Shown: one piece after another, positions 36,988 through 45,406 of the stretch
Layout: the number at the start of each line of letters is the position of its first letter
Position numbering within the stretch: the stretch's first letter is position 1
Assembly: GCA_022984795.1 (NCBI GenBank)
Contig: JALIHJ010000025.1
Span: 1-64,000 of the forward strand
Direction of reading: 5' to 3'
From: Fabrea salina
Lineage: Eukaryota; Ciliophora; Heterotrichea; Heterotrichida; Fabreidae
Length of the DNA stretch: 64,000 nt
The notes under the pieces: generated by a model
The model's database searches: none
Seen by the model: only the letters and a program-made list of their open reading frames with translations
What the model was told of the DNA's origin: nothing
Program-made: the position numbers and the translations under genes

Positions 36988-38121
36988 TTACTTAGTGGAA
37001 ATTTCTTGAGCTGTGTAAACGCTCCACTCTCCTCCTCCGTACATATAGTTGTCCATGGGGTAGTCAAGTGAAAGTTCTTTTAGAGCAGCAAAGCACTCGT
37101 AGGGGTTCACAACTGGTTTGGTGAACTCAGTGCCCCAGTCAATAGCTAAGCGAGGACAAGCAATTTCCACCCAAGCGTCAATTTCCTGGAAGTGGTCCAT
37201 GGCTTCTTGACAAACGTCCGACATCAAAAAGACTGAGTACTCTTTGTTGTGTTGTTGAAGCAGTCTTTCGAGCTGCTTAAGAATGTGAGGTGAGCCCTGC
37301 CTGCCGAGAGTCCCCATAACTAGTCCAATGTGTTGGGAAGTTTTAATAGCTTCAACGTACACTCCTCGAGTGGCTTTCATTTGTTCTAAGTCAAACCCTT
37401 CTTTGTAGATTTTGTTCATGTAGGGGTCGTACCTAAAGAACTCAGACCCTGGGTTTTGAATCATTGCAGCTTCAAGATGAAACCGTCCGTCACTCACAGA
37501 AATAATGATTTTTTCAGGAATTACTGGGGAGGTGCACCCTAAGATTTCACCCCCAGTGCGGGGTTTTGCTTGTGGAATTCTGTAGTTTGTGTATCCTTTT
37601 TCTTCCAAAAGTGTTTTGGCCTTGTAAACTCCTTCAACAAACTGCACTGTAGTCACCAAGCATATGGGAACTTTTTCGTCTGGAAAGTTGTAAATCAAAC
37701 AGTCCACTAACTTTTCAACGTTGATAGAAATGTCAACGAACACGTAAAGAGTGTTCATGCAGGTTTCGTTGATGGGAATCAAGCAGGAGTGCCCGTAGTG
37801 GACCAGCAAGTCCAAACCTAGTTCGTGGGCTGTGAGGTCCTCTACACAACAAGCTCCGTAAACAACGTCTGCAAGGATGATGCACTCTTCCAACTCTCCG
37901 AACTCACTGATGATGTCACTCAGCATGCAGGCGTACATTTGGAGTCCCTCGGGAAACTGGAGTCCTACCTTTTTTGCTGAAATTTTTCTGATTCTAGCAA
38001 GGGTTTTGAAGATTTCAAAGTTGTAGTTGGGAGGCAGCAAAGACAACTTGGTTCTGAGGGCTTCGTTGTCAAGGATGTCTTGGGGAATTTGGTTAGGTCT
38101 CTGGCCTCTTATTCTTTTCAT
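36988..38121 (-). CDS. DPH1: Diphthamide synthesis protein DPH1
   Basis: A 377-residue radical-SAM-type enzyme subunit. The three cluster cysteines are in their family contexts: GACCVED near 90, ILGCTSPV near 195 and IACPRLAIDWG near 325. DPH1 with DPH2 transfers the 3-amino-3-carboxypropyl group of S-adenosylmethionine to a histidine of elongation factor 2, the first step of diphthamide. The start MKRIRGQRPNQIP and KVGLQFPEGLQMYA are typical of DPH1; presence of all three Cys favours DPH1 over DPH2. The human protein has about 440 residues, the difference being at the ends. It lies in a tightly packed run on the minus strand. Confidence 0.93.
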   Translation of the reverse strand: MKRIRGQRPNQIPQDILDNEALRTKLSLLPPNYNFEIFKTLARIRKISAKKVGLQFPEGLQMYACMLSDIISEFGELEECIILADVVYGACCVEDLTAHELGLDLLVHYGHSCLIPINETCMNTLYVFVDISINVEKLVDCLIYNFPDEKVPICLVTTVQFVEGVYKAKTLLEEKGYTNYRIPQAKPRTGGEILGCTSPVIPEKIIISVSDGRFHLEAAMIQNPGSEFFRYDPYMNKIYKEGFDLEQMKATRGVYVEAIKTSQHIGLVMGTLGRQGSPHILKQLERLLQQHNKEYSVFLMSDVCQEAMDHFQEIDAWVEIACPRLAIDWGTEFTKPVVNPYECFAALKELSLDYPMDNYMYGGGEWSVYTAQEISTK

Positions 38122-38126
38122 CTTTA

Positions 38127-39035
38127 TTAATTAGTTATTAGTTTCAACTCCTTTTGGTAGTCGGTGTAAAACTCACCTATAAAAGAAACATCTTTTTTGT
38201 TCACTGAGTCCACAAAGTCGTATCTAGGTCCGAGTTTTCCGAGTTTCTTGACTCTGCAAGTTTCTCTGAAAGTACTGAGCTTACTTGTGACAGTTGAGTA
38301 GCCAGACTTGACTTTAGGACTATAGAACTTAAGGTTCTCAATAACGTTTCTGAGCAAAGGAGACTTGTTTTTGCAAGAAATTACTGGAAACTTTTCCGAG
38401 TGTTCCTGCAATTTGTAGTAGTCTGATATTTTATCGCTTTTCAGGAAGAAGTTGATGTCCGAAGCGTCTTTGTTGGCGTCTAGTTTGGGAATGACTTTGC
38501 ACCTGTCTTTTAAACAGTTCAGCTGGAATTTCTTCACGTAGTCAGAAGGCCTGGTGTTTTTTTTCCTGGCGAACTCAAGTGAAGTATTCATGGCTTTTGG
38601 AGAGATAGACTTAGTGAACCCTGAGTTGTTGGGTTGAGTTTCTATTTTAGGTAGTTTTTTGTGGTGTCTTCTGGGTTTGAGTTGTTTCCAGTCAGTTTCG
38701 AAGTCAGTGTACAGTCTTTTATAACTAAACCAGTTAGGAAAAAAACTATTAGTTAGTTCAACGAACTTTTTCATAGCAGCTTTTTTGCTGAGGTCTACTA
38801 GTTTTTTCCACTCTTCAATTCTTTTCTTTTTCTCGAAAGAAGTGCACTTTTCGAACTCTGGAATGTCTGAGTGCCCATTCCAGTGTCCGTAAGCCACGTA
38901 AAGGTGCAAGGCCCCTAACTGGGCTTGTTGGGCCTCAGAGATACTCATGGGCTTTTCTTCAGACAAAAAGAAATGCGCTGCTAGGTACTGCTTCTTTACA
39001 GGCCAAGTGAAAAAGGCTAAGTTATTTGTTTCCAT
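38127..39035 (-). CDS. Acyl-CoA-binding domain protein with basic C-terminal extension
   Basis: A 302-residue protein starting at 39035; the frame continues upstream but would overlap the divergent phosphatase gene. Residues about 15-105 match the acyl-CoA-binding (ACBP) four-helix fold: AQLGALHLYVAYGHWNG and, most clearly, RIEEWKKLVDLSKKAAMKKF, which corresponds to the conserved KWDAW...LSKEEAM block. The rest is basic and without known domains (KPRRHHKKLPK, KKNTRPSDYVKKF). ACBP domains hold medium and long acyl-CoA esters. The tail may give a location or partner. Starts diverge by 49 bases, the widest divergent gap in the compact part. Confidence 0.78.
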   Translation of the reverse strand: METNNLAFFTWPVKKQYLAAHFFLSEEKPMSISEAQQAQLGALHLYVAYGHWNGHSDIPEFEKCTSFEKKKRIEEWKKLVDLSKKAAMKKFVELTNSFFPNWFSYKRLYTDFETDWKQLKPRRHHKKLPKIETQPNNSGFTKSISPKAMNTSLEFARKKNTRPSDYVKKFQLNCLKDRCKVIPKLDANKDASDINFFLKSDKISDYYKLQEHSEKFPVISCKNKSPLLRNVIENLKFYSPKVKSGYSTVTSKLSTFRETCRVKKLGKLGPRYDFVDSVNKKDVSFIGEFYTDYQKELKLITN

Positions 39036-39084
39036 TATATTGGAACTTCTAAACAGACTGCGAGTTAAATAAATCGGGTAAATA

Positions 39085-42030
39085 ATGGATCGAGTTAGAA
39101 CTCCAAGCCCTGCTAAACAAAGGCACACTGTAGTGACTCCTCCTACAGCCTTAGCCACTGACTTAGAAGACTTAGACGAAGAAGAATACGAAGAAATGGC
39201 CCCCATGATACCTAATGACAGCGAGTGCCAAGTAGTATCCTTGGTTTTGCCAGATGGAAACACAAACATTATTATAGTAAATGAAGATAAAGACACTCTT
39301 GCTTCTCTAAGACGCAAAATCAACAAAGCTCCTAAAGAAAAGCCCAGAAGAAGGGCTTCTACTGCTGATTCAGTTATTCCAGGACTGCAGTTTTCTTACG
39401 AGAGCCAAGGAACAGTTAAGCCAATTCCTAGGGAGTACGAGTTGCTGAACTTCAAAGAACTTATTTCGCATGGTGAAATCAAAGAAAGCTTAAAGGACGA
39501 CTGCTTAGTTCTCCACTTAACTGTTGTGCAACCTGTGAGCGAGGAACTTCTTCAGAAAAAACCCCAGGAAACTCTGCGTGCTTTGATCAGAGTCAACATC
39601 TGCAACACTCAAGAAACAAAGGAACAAGTCCTAGTTCTCAGAGAAAACACTCCAAAGCCGCATTTGGCACTGCTAGACTTAACTGGAGAAGAAGAAACCT
39701 TCCTTAAAATAAGGGACATTGAAGAGTGCCAAGTAGTTGAGCCACCTAAAATCAGAGTCAGCACTAAGAGCTCTATTGAAGTAGCTTCCTTCGAAGTGGA
39801 CTTTAAAGACCCAGAACTGATGCAGCAGTTCTTGGAAGTAGTTAGTTCAGTCCAGAGCTCTTACGAAAAGCCCACTGAGTTCCAAGAACTAGACATTGAT
39901 GAACTCAATGACGGCAAGCACTACTCAGTAAAAAAAATCAACAGATACGGCTTCAAACAAAAAAGGTACATTTGGTTCAGCAAAGTGGACATGAGTTTCC
40001 ACATTGCAAACACTAAGTACCGCAACCATAAAACTTACGAGTTGAAACACGTAGCGCACTTCGTGAAAAGAGGCAAAAGAGAAAAGAAGATTTCAGTGGA
40101 GTTCGAAGAAGAGTCCAAACAAAAAGAACTCCAACTTGTTTTTACAAGTGTGGAGGACCTTGAAGACTTTTTTGAACTAACAGAAAAAATGCTGTCATTT
40201 CTCCAAGAAACTAAGTTCCAGTCCAAGAACAGCGTTATAATCACCCAGCAACTTACTGAAAAGCCATCTAAGTCTCTTAGAAAGTACACTTGGCTCAACC
40301 ACCTCAACTCAATAAAAACCAGCAAAAAAACAGCTGAACAAGAAATATTTTACAACGTGATTCAGTTAGGTTTTATTTCCCACGAAAAAAGACTACTTGT
40401 GCTGGACACTAAGTTCAAAGAAATTTCCATAAGAACTCCTGACTACAAAGTAGTTAAAACCCTGCCGATTCCTGAGGTGTTTTTGTCTTTTTTCAAAGAA
40501 GACCTGCGCAAAGTTAAGTTGGAACTGAGTAAACAAGTAATTGAACTTGTTTTTCCCAGTGTTTACATGAAGTACCACTTCACTTCGCTGTTCCACCAAC
40601 TCCGGTACCCAAAACGAACTAAAATCCAAACTGGACGTATAAAAGGACAGGAGTTCAATGTACTTGCAAGCACTTGGAACCTAGGCAGCCGAGAAGCACC
40701 TGACTTACTGACTCTAGAAGAGTGGTTGGGAAGTGCTGGAGAACACTCCCTTGTGGTTTTGAGTTTCCAAGAGTGCAAAAAAAGCAAGCGAGTGAGTTGG
40801 CTTACTACTTTAAACTCCTTTTTGGAAGAAATGGGGTTTTGTCTGTTGAGTTTCAATTCGATGTGGGAAATGTTTATGGTAGTTTATATAAAAGAAGAGT
40901 GGAGAGACTGCGTTTCAGAACTAAGGAGTCTCAAAAAACCCACTGGAATAGCCCATATAATGGGCAACAAAGGGGGACTAATTACTTCTTTCAAAGTTGA
41001 AGAAACTTCTTTTTGCTTTTTAAGCTGTCACTTAGCAGCACGCGAAAACAGAGTTATGCAGAGGAACCAAAACATAAAAGACTTAGTAGAAATGAAACCA
41101 GGAAGACTAGACATTGACTTTACTATAGAGTTCGACTACACCTTTTTCATTGGTGACATGAACTACCGCATTGAAGAGGACTACAACAAAGCTGTAGAAG
41201 TTTTTGACGCCAAAGACTACTCTTCTTTGTGGAATAAAGACCAGTTGACTATCCAGAAAAAACAAAACTTAATCATGACTAACTTCCAAGAAGCCCCCCT
41301 TAACTTCAAACCTACCTACAGACTCAGCAAAACCAGTTCTGAGTGGTCTAACAAACGAAACCAAACTCCTAGTTGGACTGACAGGATCCTTTTCAAGTCC
41401 CACAAAGAAGTACAAGTCAAGCAGTACACTGCTCTTGAAAACTGCCTAGGAAGTGACCACAGACCAGTAGTGGGTAGTTACCAAGTCCGCGTGATGCCCT
41501 GGTTCATTCCTGAAGACTTGCCTCCTGTAACTGAAGACCCTAAGTTTGCTGTTATAGAGTTCAAGTCCCTTTCTGTAGACTTTTTTGAAGCTCAAGAAGT
41601 TTGTTTGGCACAAATCTCTTTTTACGCACCCTTCTTGCAAAGGTTGCCCTTAACTCCACAAATAGAAATCCAGGACATCCACCACTTTGAGTTTGAACCT
41701 TCCTGTTTGCCTATCCTGACTATAGTTTTTCCTCAGTTTAACTTTTTGTACGAACAAAGGATCATTGCCTCAGTTTGGTTCGGCAAGCAAGACGGAAAGC
41801 AAGAAGTAGGGGGACAGTGCTCAATTCCTCTGAGCAGCCTTATGCAGTTTTGTGAAAAAAGGTTCCCAAAAATGAACTACAGGAAAAGTCTTAACACTAA
41901 CGAAGGCAGTTCTGTAGAAGCCTTTTTGGAGTCAGGCACTAAAGTAGTCGGCAAACTCAAAGCTAACTGGAGTTACAATATCTGCAGTCGAGATGAGCAG
42001 TTAAGAGACATTGAAGTGGACGAACTCTAA
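39085..42030 (+). CDS. Inositol polyphosphate 5-phosphatase with PH-like and C2-like domains
   Basis: A 981-residue enzyme. The catalytic domain begins near residue 525: ASTWNLGSREAPD, SFQECKKSKRV near 565, NKGGL near 632, CHLAA near 648, GDMNYRI near 689, TPSWTDRIL near 760 and SDHRPV near 789, all in family order. It removes the 5-phosphate from phosphoinositides such as PI(4,5)P2 or PIP3. Two PH-like stretches precede it (about 270-385, including SVKKINRYGFKQKRYIWF, and about 395-515). A beta-rich C2-like region follows (about 800-960), as in SHIP enzymes. The first 100 residues are acidic and probably disordered. It would oppose the PIP kinase at 4378-6339, a link inferred from enzyme class. 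Confidence 0.9.
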   Translation: MDRVRTPSPAKQRHTVVTPPTALATDLEDLDEEEYEEMAPMIPNDSECQVVSLVLPDGNTNIIIVNEDKDTLASLRRKINKAPKEKPRRRASTADSVIPGLQFSYESQGTVKPIPREYELLNFKELISHGEIKESLKDDCLVLHLTVVQPVSEELLQKKPQETLRALIRVNICNTQETKEQVLVLRENTPKPHLALLDLTGEEETFLKIRDIEECQVVEPPKIRVSTKSSIEVASFEVDFKDPELMQQFLEVVSSVQSSYEKPTEFQELDIDELNDGKHYSVKKINRYGFKQKRYIWFSKVDMSFHIANTKYRNHKTYELKHVAHFVKRGKREKKISVEFEEESKQKELQLVFTSVEDLEDFFELTEKMLSFLQETKFQSKNSVIITQQLTEKPSKSLRKYTWLNHLNSIKTSKKTAEQEIFYNVIQLGFISHEKRLLVLDTKFKEISIRTPDYKVVKTLPIPEVFLSFFKEDLRKVKLELSKQVIELVFPSVYMKYHFTSLFHQLRYPKRTKIQTGRIKGQEFNVLASTWNLGSREAPDLLTLEEWLGSAGEHSLVVLSFQECKKSKRVSWLTTLNSFLEEMGFCLLSFNSMWEMFMVVYIKEEWRDCVSELRSLKKPTGIAHIMGNKGGLITSFKVEETSFCFLSCHLAARENRVMQRNQNIKDLVEMKPGRLDIDFTIEFDYTFFIGDMNYRIEEDYNKAVEVFDAKDYSSLWNKDQLTIQKKQNLIMTNFQEAPLNFKPTYRLSKTSSEWSNKRNQTPSWTDRILFKSHKEVQVKQYTALENCLGSDHRPVVGSYQVRVMPWFIPEDLPPVTEDPKFAVIEFKSLSVDFFEAQEVCLAQISFYAPFLQRLPLTPQIEIQDIHHFEFEPSCLPILTIVFPQFNFLYEQRIIASVWFGKQDGKQEVGGQCSIPLSSLMQFCEKRFPKMNYRKSLNTNEGSSVEAFLESGTKVVGKLKANWSYNICSRDEQLRDIEVDEL

Positions 42031-42687
42031 TTAACTTAATATATTTATTTTATAGATGCCGTATAAAACCAAGTTAAAGACCCCAAGCAAAAGCAAACAA
42101 GTGTCTAACTCTAAAAGGCTATAAAGCATAGAAAAAGCCATTAAACCTCCGTGGATGTTTCTTCTTACCTTACTGCTAACTGTCTTTCCTAGAAAAGCTT
42201 TTAAAGTTTCATTGTTGTCTGGTCTGAAAAACACACCAGCAATCAGAGGCATAGTGCAGGCCAAGCTAGAAAGCACACAGCTTGAATGGTTTAATTTAGC
42301 TAGCATTAGTATAGGATAAACTGGCCCAAGCATTATCCGAATTCTAGCTAGTTTAATTTTCAATGGCAAGGGTTGCCTGATGAATTGAGTCAATGCTACC
42401 ACTGTGCACAGAAGGTCTAGTTGGTTCTTTGAAACAGAGCACCAAAACCCCAACCAAACACTAGCAGCCATCACTGCAGTTTTTAGTTTCTGGTCAAAAA
42501 ACTTCCAGTTAAAGACTAAAAACAACATTGACACTTCAGAGCCAAGCAACTTAATTACTAAGAATGAAGAACTCAAAGAGCAGCTTTCACAAAGGATTTG
42601 GCACAAATGAACTCTGAAGCTAAAGTCTTTTTTGTAGAAGATCACTATAATTCTTCCTAAGACCAAACTTATAAGAATACTCTCCAT
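42031..42687 (-). CDS. Polytopic membrane protein, function unknown
   Basis: A 218-residue protein with about six or seven hydrophobic segments, for example ILISLVLGRIIVIFY at the start, TAVMAASVWLGFWCSV, CTVVALTQFI, IMLGPVYPILML, LSSLACTMPLIAGVFF and LLLLGVFNLVLYGIYKI at the end. Loops are short and the only charged stretch is near 160-175. No family motif is recognised. Its stop codon directly abuts that of the phosphatase gene (TAATTA). It lies 11 bases downstream of the VWA gene on the same strand. Confidence 0.62.
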   Translation of the reverse strand: MESILISLVLGRIIVIFYKKDFSFRVHLCQILCESCSLSSSFLVIKLLGSEVSMLFLVFNWKFFDQKLKTAVMAASVWLGFWCSVSKNQLDLLCTVVALTQFIRQPLPLKIKLARIRIMLGPVYPILMLAKLNHSSCVLSSLACTMPLIAGVFFRPDNNETLKAFLGKTVSSKVRRNIHGGLMAFSMLYSLLELDTCLLLLGVFNLVLYGIYKINILS

Positions 42688-42698
42688 CTTTATCTATA

Positions 42699-44225
42699 TT
42701 ATCTTTTACTCATAAAAACTTCGTAAGAAGCATTGGCTTTTTTCTGCAAAACGTTCTGGTACACTGACTTCTTAGCAGACCTTTGGTTCATGTGGCCCCT
42801 GTGAGCAGACTTAACGCATGCCTTTCCTCCTGACTCCCAGGACGACCTGCTTTCTAAGCCCCTAGCACCTTCAACAAGGTCCTCAATCAGTGCTTTTACT
42901 ACTTCGTTTTCACTCACTGGAGAACGCTTGATTTCTTCAGAGCATGCTAGCACAATGTTTTTAGCTTGCTGGAACTGGTTTTGGTCTGCAAGTTCACTTG
43001 CTTGTTTCAGCACGTCAGCAGTTTTTGCACGATAAAAGTGCACCATTACGTCTTGATTAATTGCTTCAGGTTGGTCAGAACTACTTAAAACTACAGAGAG
43101 TTGGCATTCCTTGGTTTTAACTTCCCCTGTGCTTGCCAGTTTGTAGGTGACTGTTGCCTTAACTGGCTCCACTCTTTGGTCTTCAGTGATTTGGGAAGGA
43201 CTGTACTTCAGCACAAAAACTGACTGCTTTTTTGCGCCAGAAACCAAAGCTTGCACTTTGAAACTGCAGTCTCCGTTGTCACTGTAAATCTTGGAAAACT
43301 GCACTGGGTGACCACAAGGTTGCAAGTTCAGGATCACGTTAATTTCGTCAGCAACTACACTCATGAGTTCTCCTAAGCAATTTGCAAAGGCAAGACCTAT
43401 GGACTCGTTGTTTTCTACGTAATAAAAGCCCCCGTTGCCCATATCAGCTATTTTGTCAAGGAGTTGTGCGTCGTGGCCTGCTCCGTAACCAAAAGTATGG
43501 ATTGTGAATCCCGACCTTATTTTGGGACAGTAGTTTTCTAGGACTCCGTGGCTTCTTTCCAGAATTGTGCTAGACTCGTTGTCTTGTCCATCTGACATCA
43601 GTAACAAAGAGGTTATGTTGTTTTCTATTCTTCTGTCTGCCAGCACTCTCATCCCTATCTCCAGTCCATCTTGAATGTTAGTACCTCCGCCTGCTTGTAC
43701 ATTCCGAATGATTCTGTTCACCTCTGTTTTGCCTCTTTCGTTCATAACAGTCAAGGGACACAGTCTTAAGGCTTGGTTGTTAAATTCAACTAAACAGAGC
43801 CTGTCAGAATCTCCCAGTTGGGTAACCATGAACTCCAGTGTGGCTTTAACAAGTTCTATTTTGTCTGTCCTCATGCTTCCACTGTTGTCTATAACAGCAA
43901 CTAAGTCTATTCCAGGTCTTTCCCTTCCGTCATTGCATTGCTCAATTGACTCTATTTCTAAGTAATTAGGGACTTCTCTGCTTTCTTCTGGGTTAAGTTT
44001 TATATGATCCAGTGCACTCTTCAGGTTGATTTGAATGTCCTGGGTTGACTCAGTTTGGGCTTTTGACTCTTCAGGTCGCCTAACTACTATATGCTGGTCG
44101 TCTTCAAAACTGGAAGGATTACTTAATTCTGTAGCACTAGGAGGTAGCACTAAGTTTCCACTAGGTACTCTATTTGGTGTTCTTTTTGAATAATTCTTGC
44201 TTTCTGTCTTTAAGTTTCTTCTCAT
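42699..44225 (-). CDS. Von Willebrand factor A domain protein, cytosolic type
   Basis: A 508-residue protein without a signal peptide. Residues about 105-285 are a VWA domain with an intact metal-binding MIDAS: DNSGSM near 112-117, GGGTNI near 180 and MSDGQDNE near 210. A beta-rich region follows (about 290-390). A helical segment near 400-450 (ADVLKQASELADQNQFQQA) resembles the C-terminal helices of plant VWA-RING (WAV3-like) proteins, but no RING is present. Such domains mediate metal-dependent protein binding. The first 90 residues are polar and basic. Its start is 20 bases from that of the divergent LRR gene. Confidence 0.83.
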   Translation of the reverse strand: MRRNLKTESKNYSKRTPNRVPSGNLVLPPSATELSNPSSFEDDQHIVVRRPEESKAQTESTQDIQINLKSALDHIKLNPEESREVPNYLEIESIEQCNDGRERPGIDLVAVIDNSGSMRTDKIELVKATLEFMVTQLGDSDRLCLVEFNNQALRLCPLTVMNERGKTEVNRIIRNVQAGGGTNIQDGLEIGMRVLADRRIENNITSLLLMSDGQDNESSTILERSHGVLENYCPKIRSGFTIHTFGYGAGHDAQLLDKIADMGNGGFYYVENNESIGLAFANCLGELMSVVADEINVILNLQPCGHPVQFSKIYSDNGDCSFKVQALVSGAKKQSVFVLKYSPSQITEDQRVEPVKATVTYKLASTGEVKTKECQLSVVLSSSDQPEAINQDVMVHFYRAKTADVLKQASELADQNQFQQAKNIVLACSEEIKRSPVSENEVVKALIEDLVEGARGLESRSSWESGGKACVKSAHRGHMNQRSAKKSVYQNVLQKKANASYEVFMSKR

Positions 44226-44245
44226 CAGTTCAAATCAGAATATAA

Positions 44246-45406
44246 ATGGATTCCTCTTGTAAAAAAGAAGGATGTATGGGTGCAGAGTATATGTGTTACT
44301 GTTCTTTTCCTCCCTGTTTTGTATGTGACTGCAAACCCAAACGCAAAGAACACTTTTCTCACAGAATGGAAGAGTTTCCTCAGGAGCAGGTTTTAAACAC
44401 CTTGAGTGAAGCCATTCAGCTTTGTGAGTCTGACGAACTGAAATTAATCGGCAAGTCCCAAGAGCTTATTCAGCTTATTTTAGAAGCCACTCAACAGAAG
44501 CTAGATTCAATCAAAAACATCAAAAACAACTGCTTGCAGATCAAATCAAAATTTGAATCCCCTACAACTAGAGTCAAGGCCTTTCTAGACAACTTCCATG
44601 GAGTTGAGCCAAACAAGATGCTAGGTCGTGTTTTAAGCTTGGTTCAATATAAGACTCCTTACTTGGACTTTTTCAAGCCAAAAGGTTCTTCTGACACTGA
44701 AACTAAGTTACCAGTTAAGCGTGCTCCAAAAAAGAATTTCCAGCAAAAGTTAAGTGAAATATCTCTTAACCACTGTGAATTTCTAAATAGCAACTCTAGA
44801 CTCAAAAACGTACTTCAAAAAGCAGATGCATTACTTTCAGTTGACTTGTATGAACAGCTTATAGGGGACCAAGGAGCTTGTCTAATAGCAAAAGTGCTTC
44901 CTTACTCAAACATACAAGCACTCCATCTACGTCGGAACAAAATAGCTTGGGAAGGAGCAGCTGCAATAGCTAAGGCTCTTCCTGAAAGCCAAGTAACTCA
45001 CTTGAACCTTCAGGTAAACTGTATTGAAGACAATGGCCTTAAAGCACTTGCTAAAGCCCTTCCTAACTGTAAGTTATGCTTACTTGACTTAGAAAAGAAC
45101 TCTATTAGCTGGGAAGGTGTGAGTTGCCTTTGCAGTTCACTAAGTCTTTCTAGACTGAAGTGTTTAAGTTTATCAAGGAACTCCATAGGTAACGAAGGAG
45201 CTATTGCACTTGCTAAGGCAATCAAGCGTTCTTCTCTAGAAGAGCTTTTCTTGAGAAGAAGCGGCATAAAGACTAAAGGCGGAGAAGCCATTGCCCAGGG
45301 ACTTCCTTACTCAAGGATTTGCTTACTCAACTTAAGCGGCAACAACATAGTCGAAAGAGTTATTAAAGATGTAGCAAGCTCTAAAAGCATTGAGTTATTA
45401 ATTTAA
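44246..45406 (+). CDS. Ribonuclease-inhibitor-type LRR protein with Cys-rich N-terminus
   Basis: A 386-residue protein. The first 40 residues hold CKKEGCMGAEYMCYC and CFVCDCKPKRKEHFSH, a cluster akin to that of the kelch proteins at 14012 and 35491. A helical stretch covers about 50-140. From about 210 to 380 there are six or seven RI-type leucine-rich repeats of about 27 residues (ALHLRRNKIAWEGAAAIAKA, CLSLSRNSIGNEGAIALAKA). These form a curved protein-binding surface. Repeat register continues across every GT...AG-looking stretch, so no intron is hidden there. Its stop overlaps that of the convergent CCCH gene (TTAA). Partner unknown. Confidence 0.85.
   Translation: MDSSCKKEGCMGAEYMCYCSFPPCFVCDCKPKRKEHFSHRMEEFPQEQVLNTLSEAIQLCESDELKLIGKSQELIQLILEATQQKLDSIKNIKNNCLQIKSKFESPTTRVKAFLDNFHGVEPNKMLGRVLSLVQYKTPYLDFFKPKGSSDTETKLPVKRAPKKNFQQKLSEISLNHCEFLNSNSRLKNVLQKADALLSVDLYEQLIGDQGACLIAKVLPYSNIQALHLRRNKIAWEGAAAIAKALPESQVTHLNLQVNCIEDNGLKALAKALPNCKLCLLDLEKNSISWEGVSCLCSSLSLSRLKCLSLSRNSIGNEGAIALAKAIKRSSLEELFLRRSGIKTKGGEAIAQGLPYSRICLLNLSGNNIVERVIKDVASSKSIELLI

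Noticed and set aside
39036-39326. 97-codon upstream extension of the ACBP protein
   Set aside because: It would overlap the divergent 5-phosphatase gene by about 240 bases; the Met at 39035 sits just before the ACBP fold.
45012-45030. GTAAAC...GAAG inside the LRR gene as a 16-base intron
   Set aside because: The translated sequence keeps the exact leucine-rich repeat register, so it is coding.
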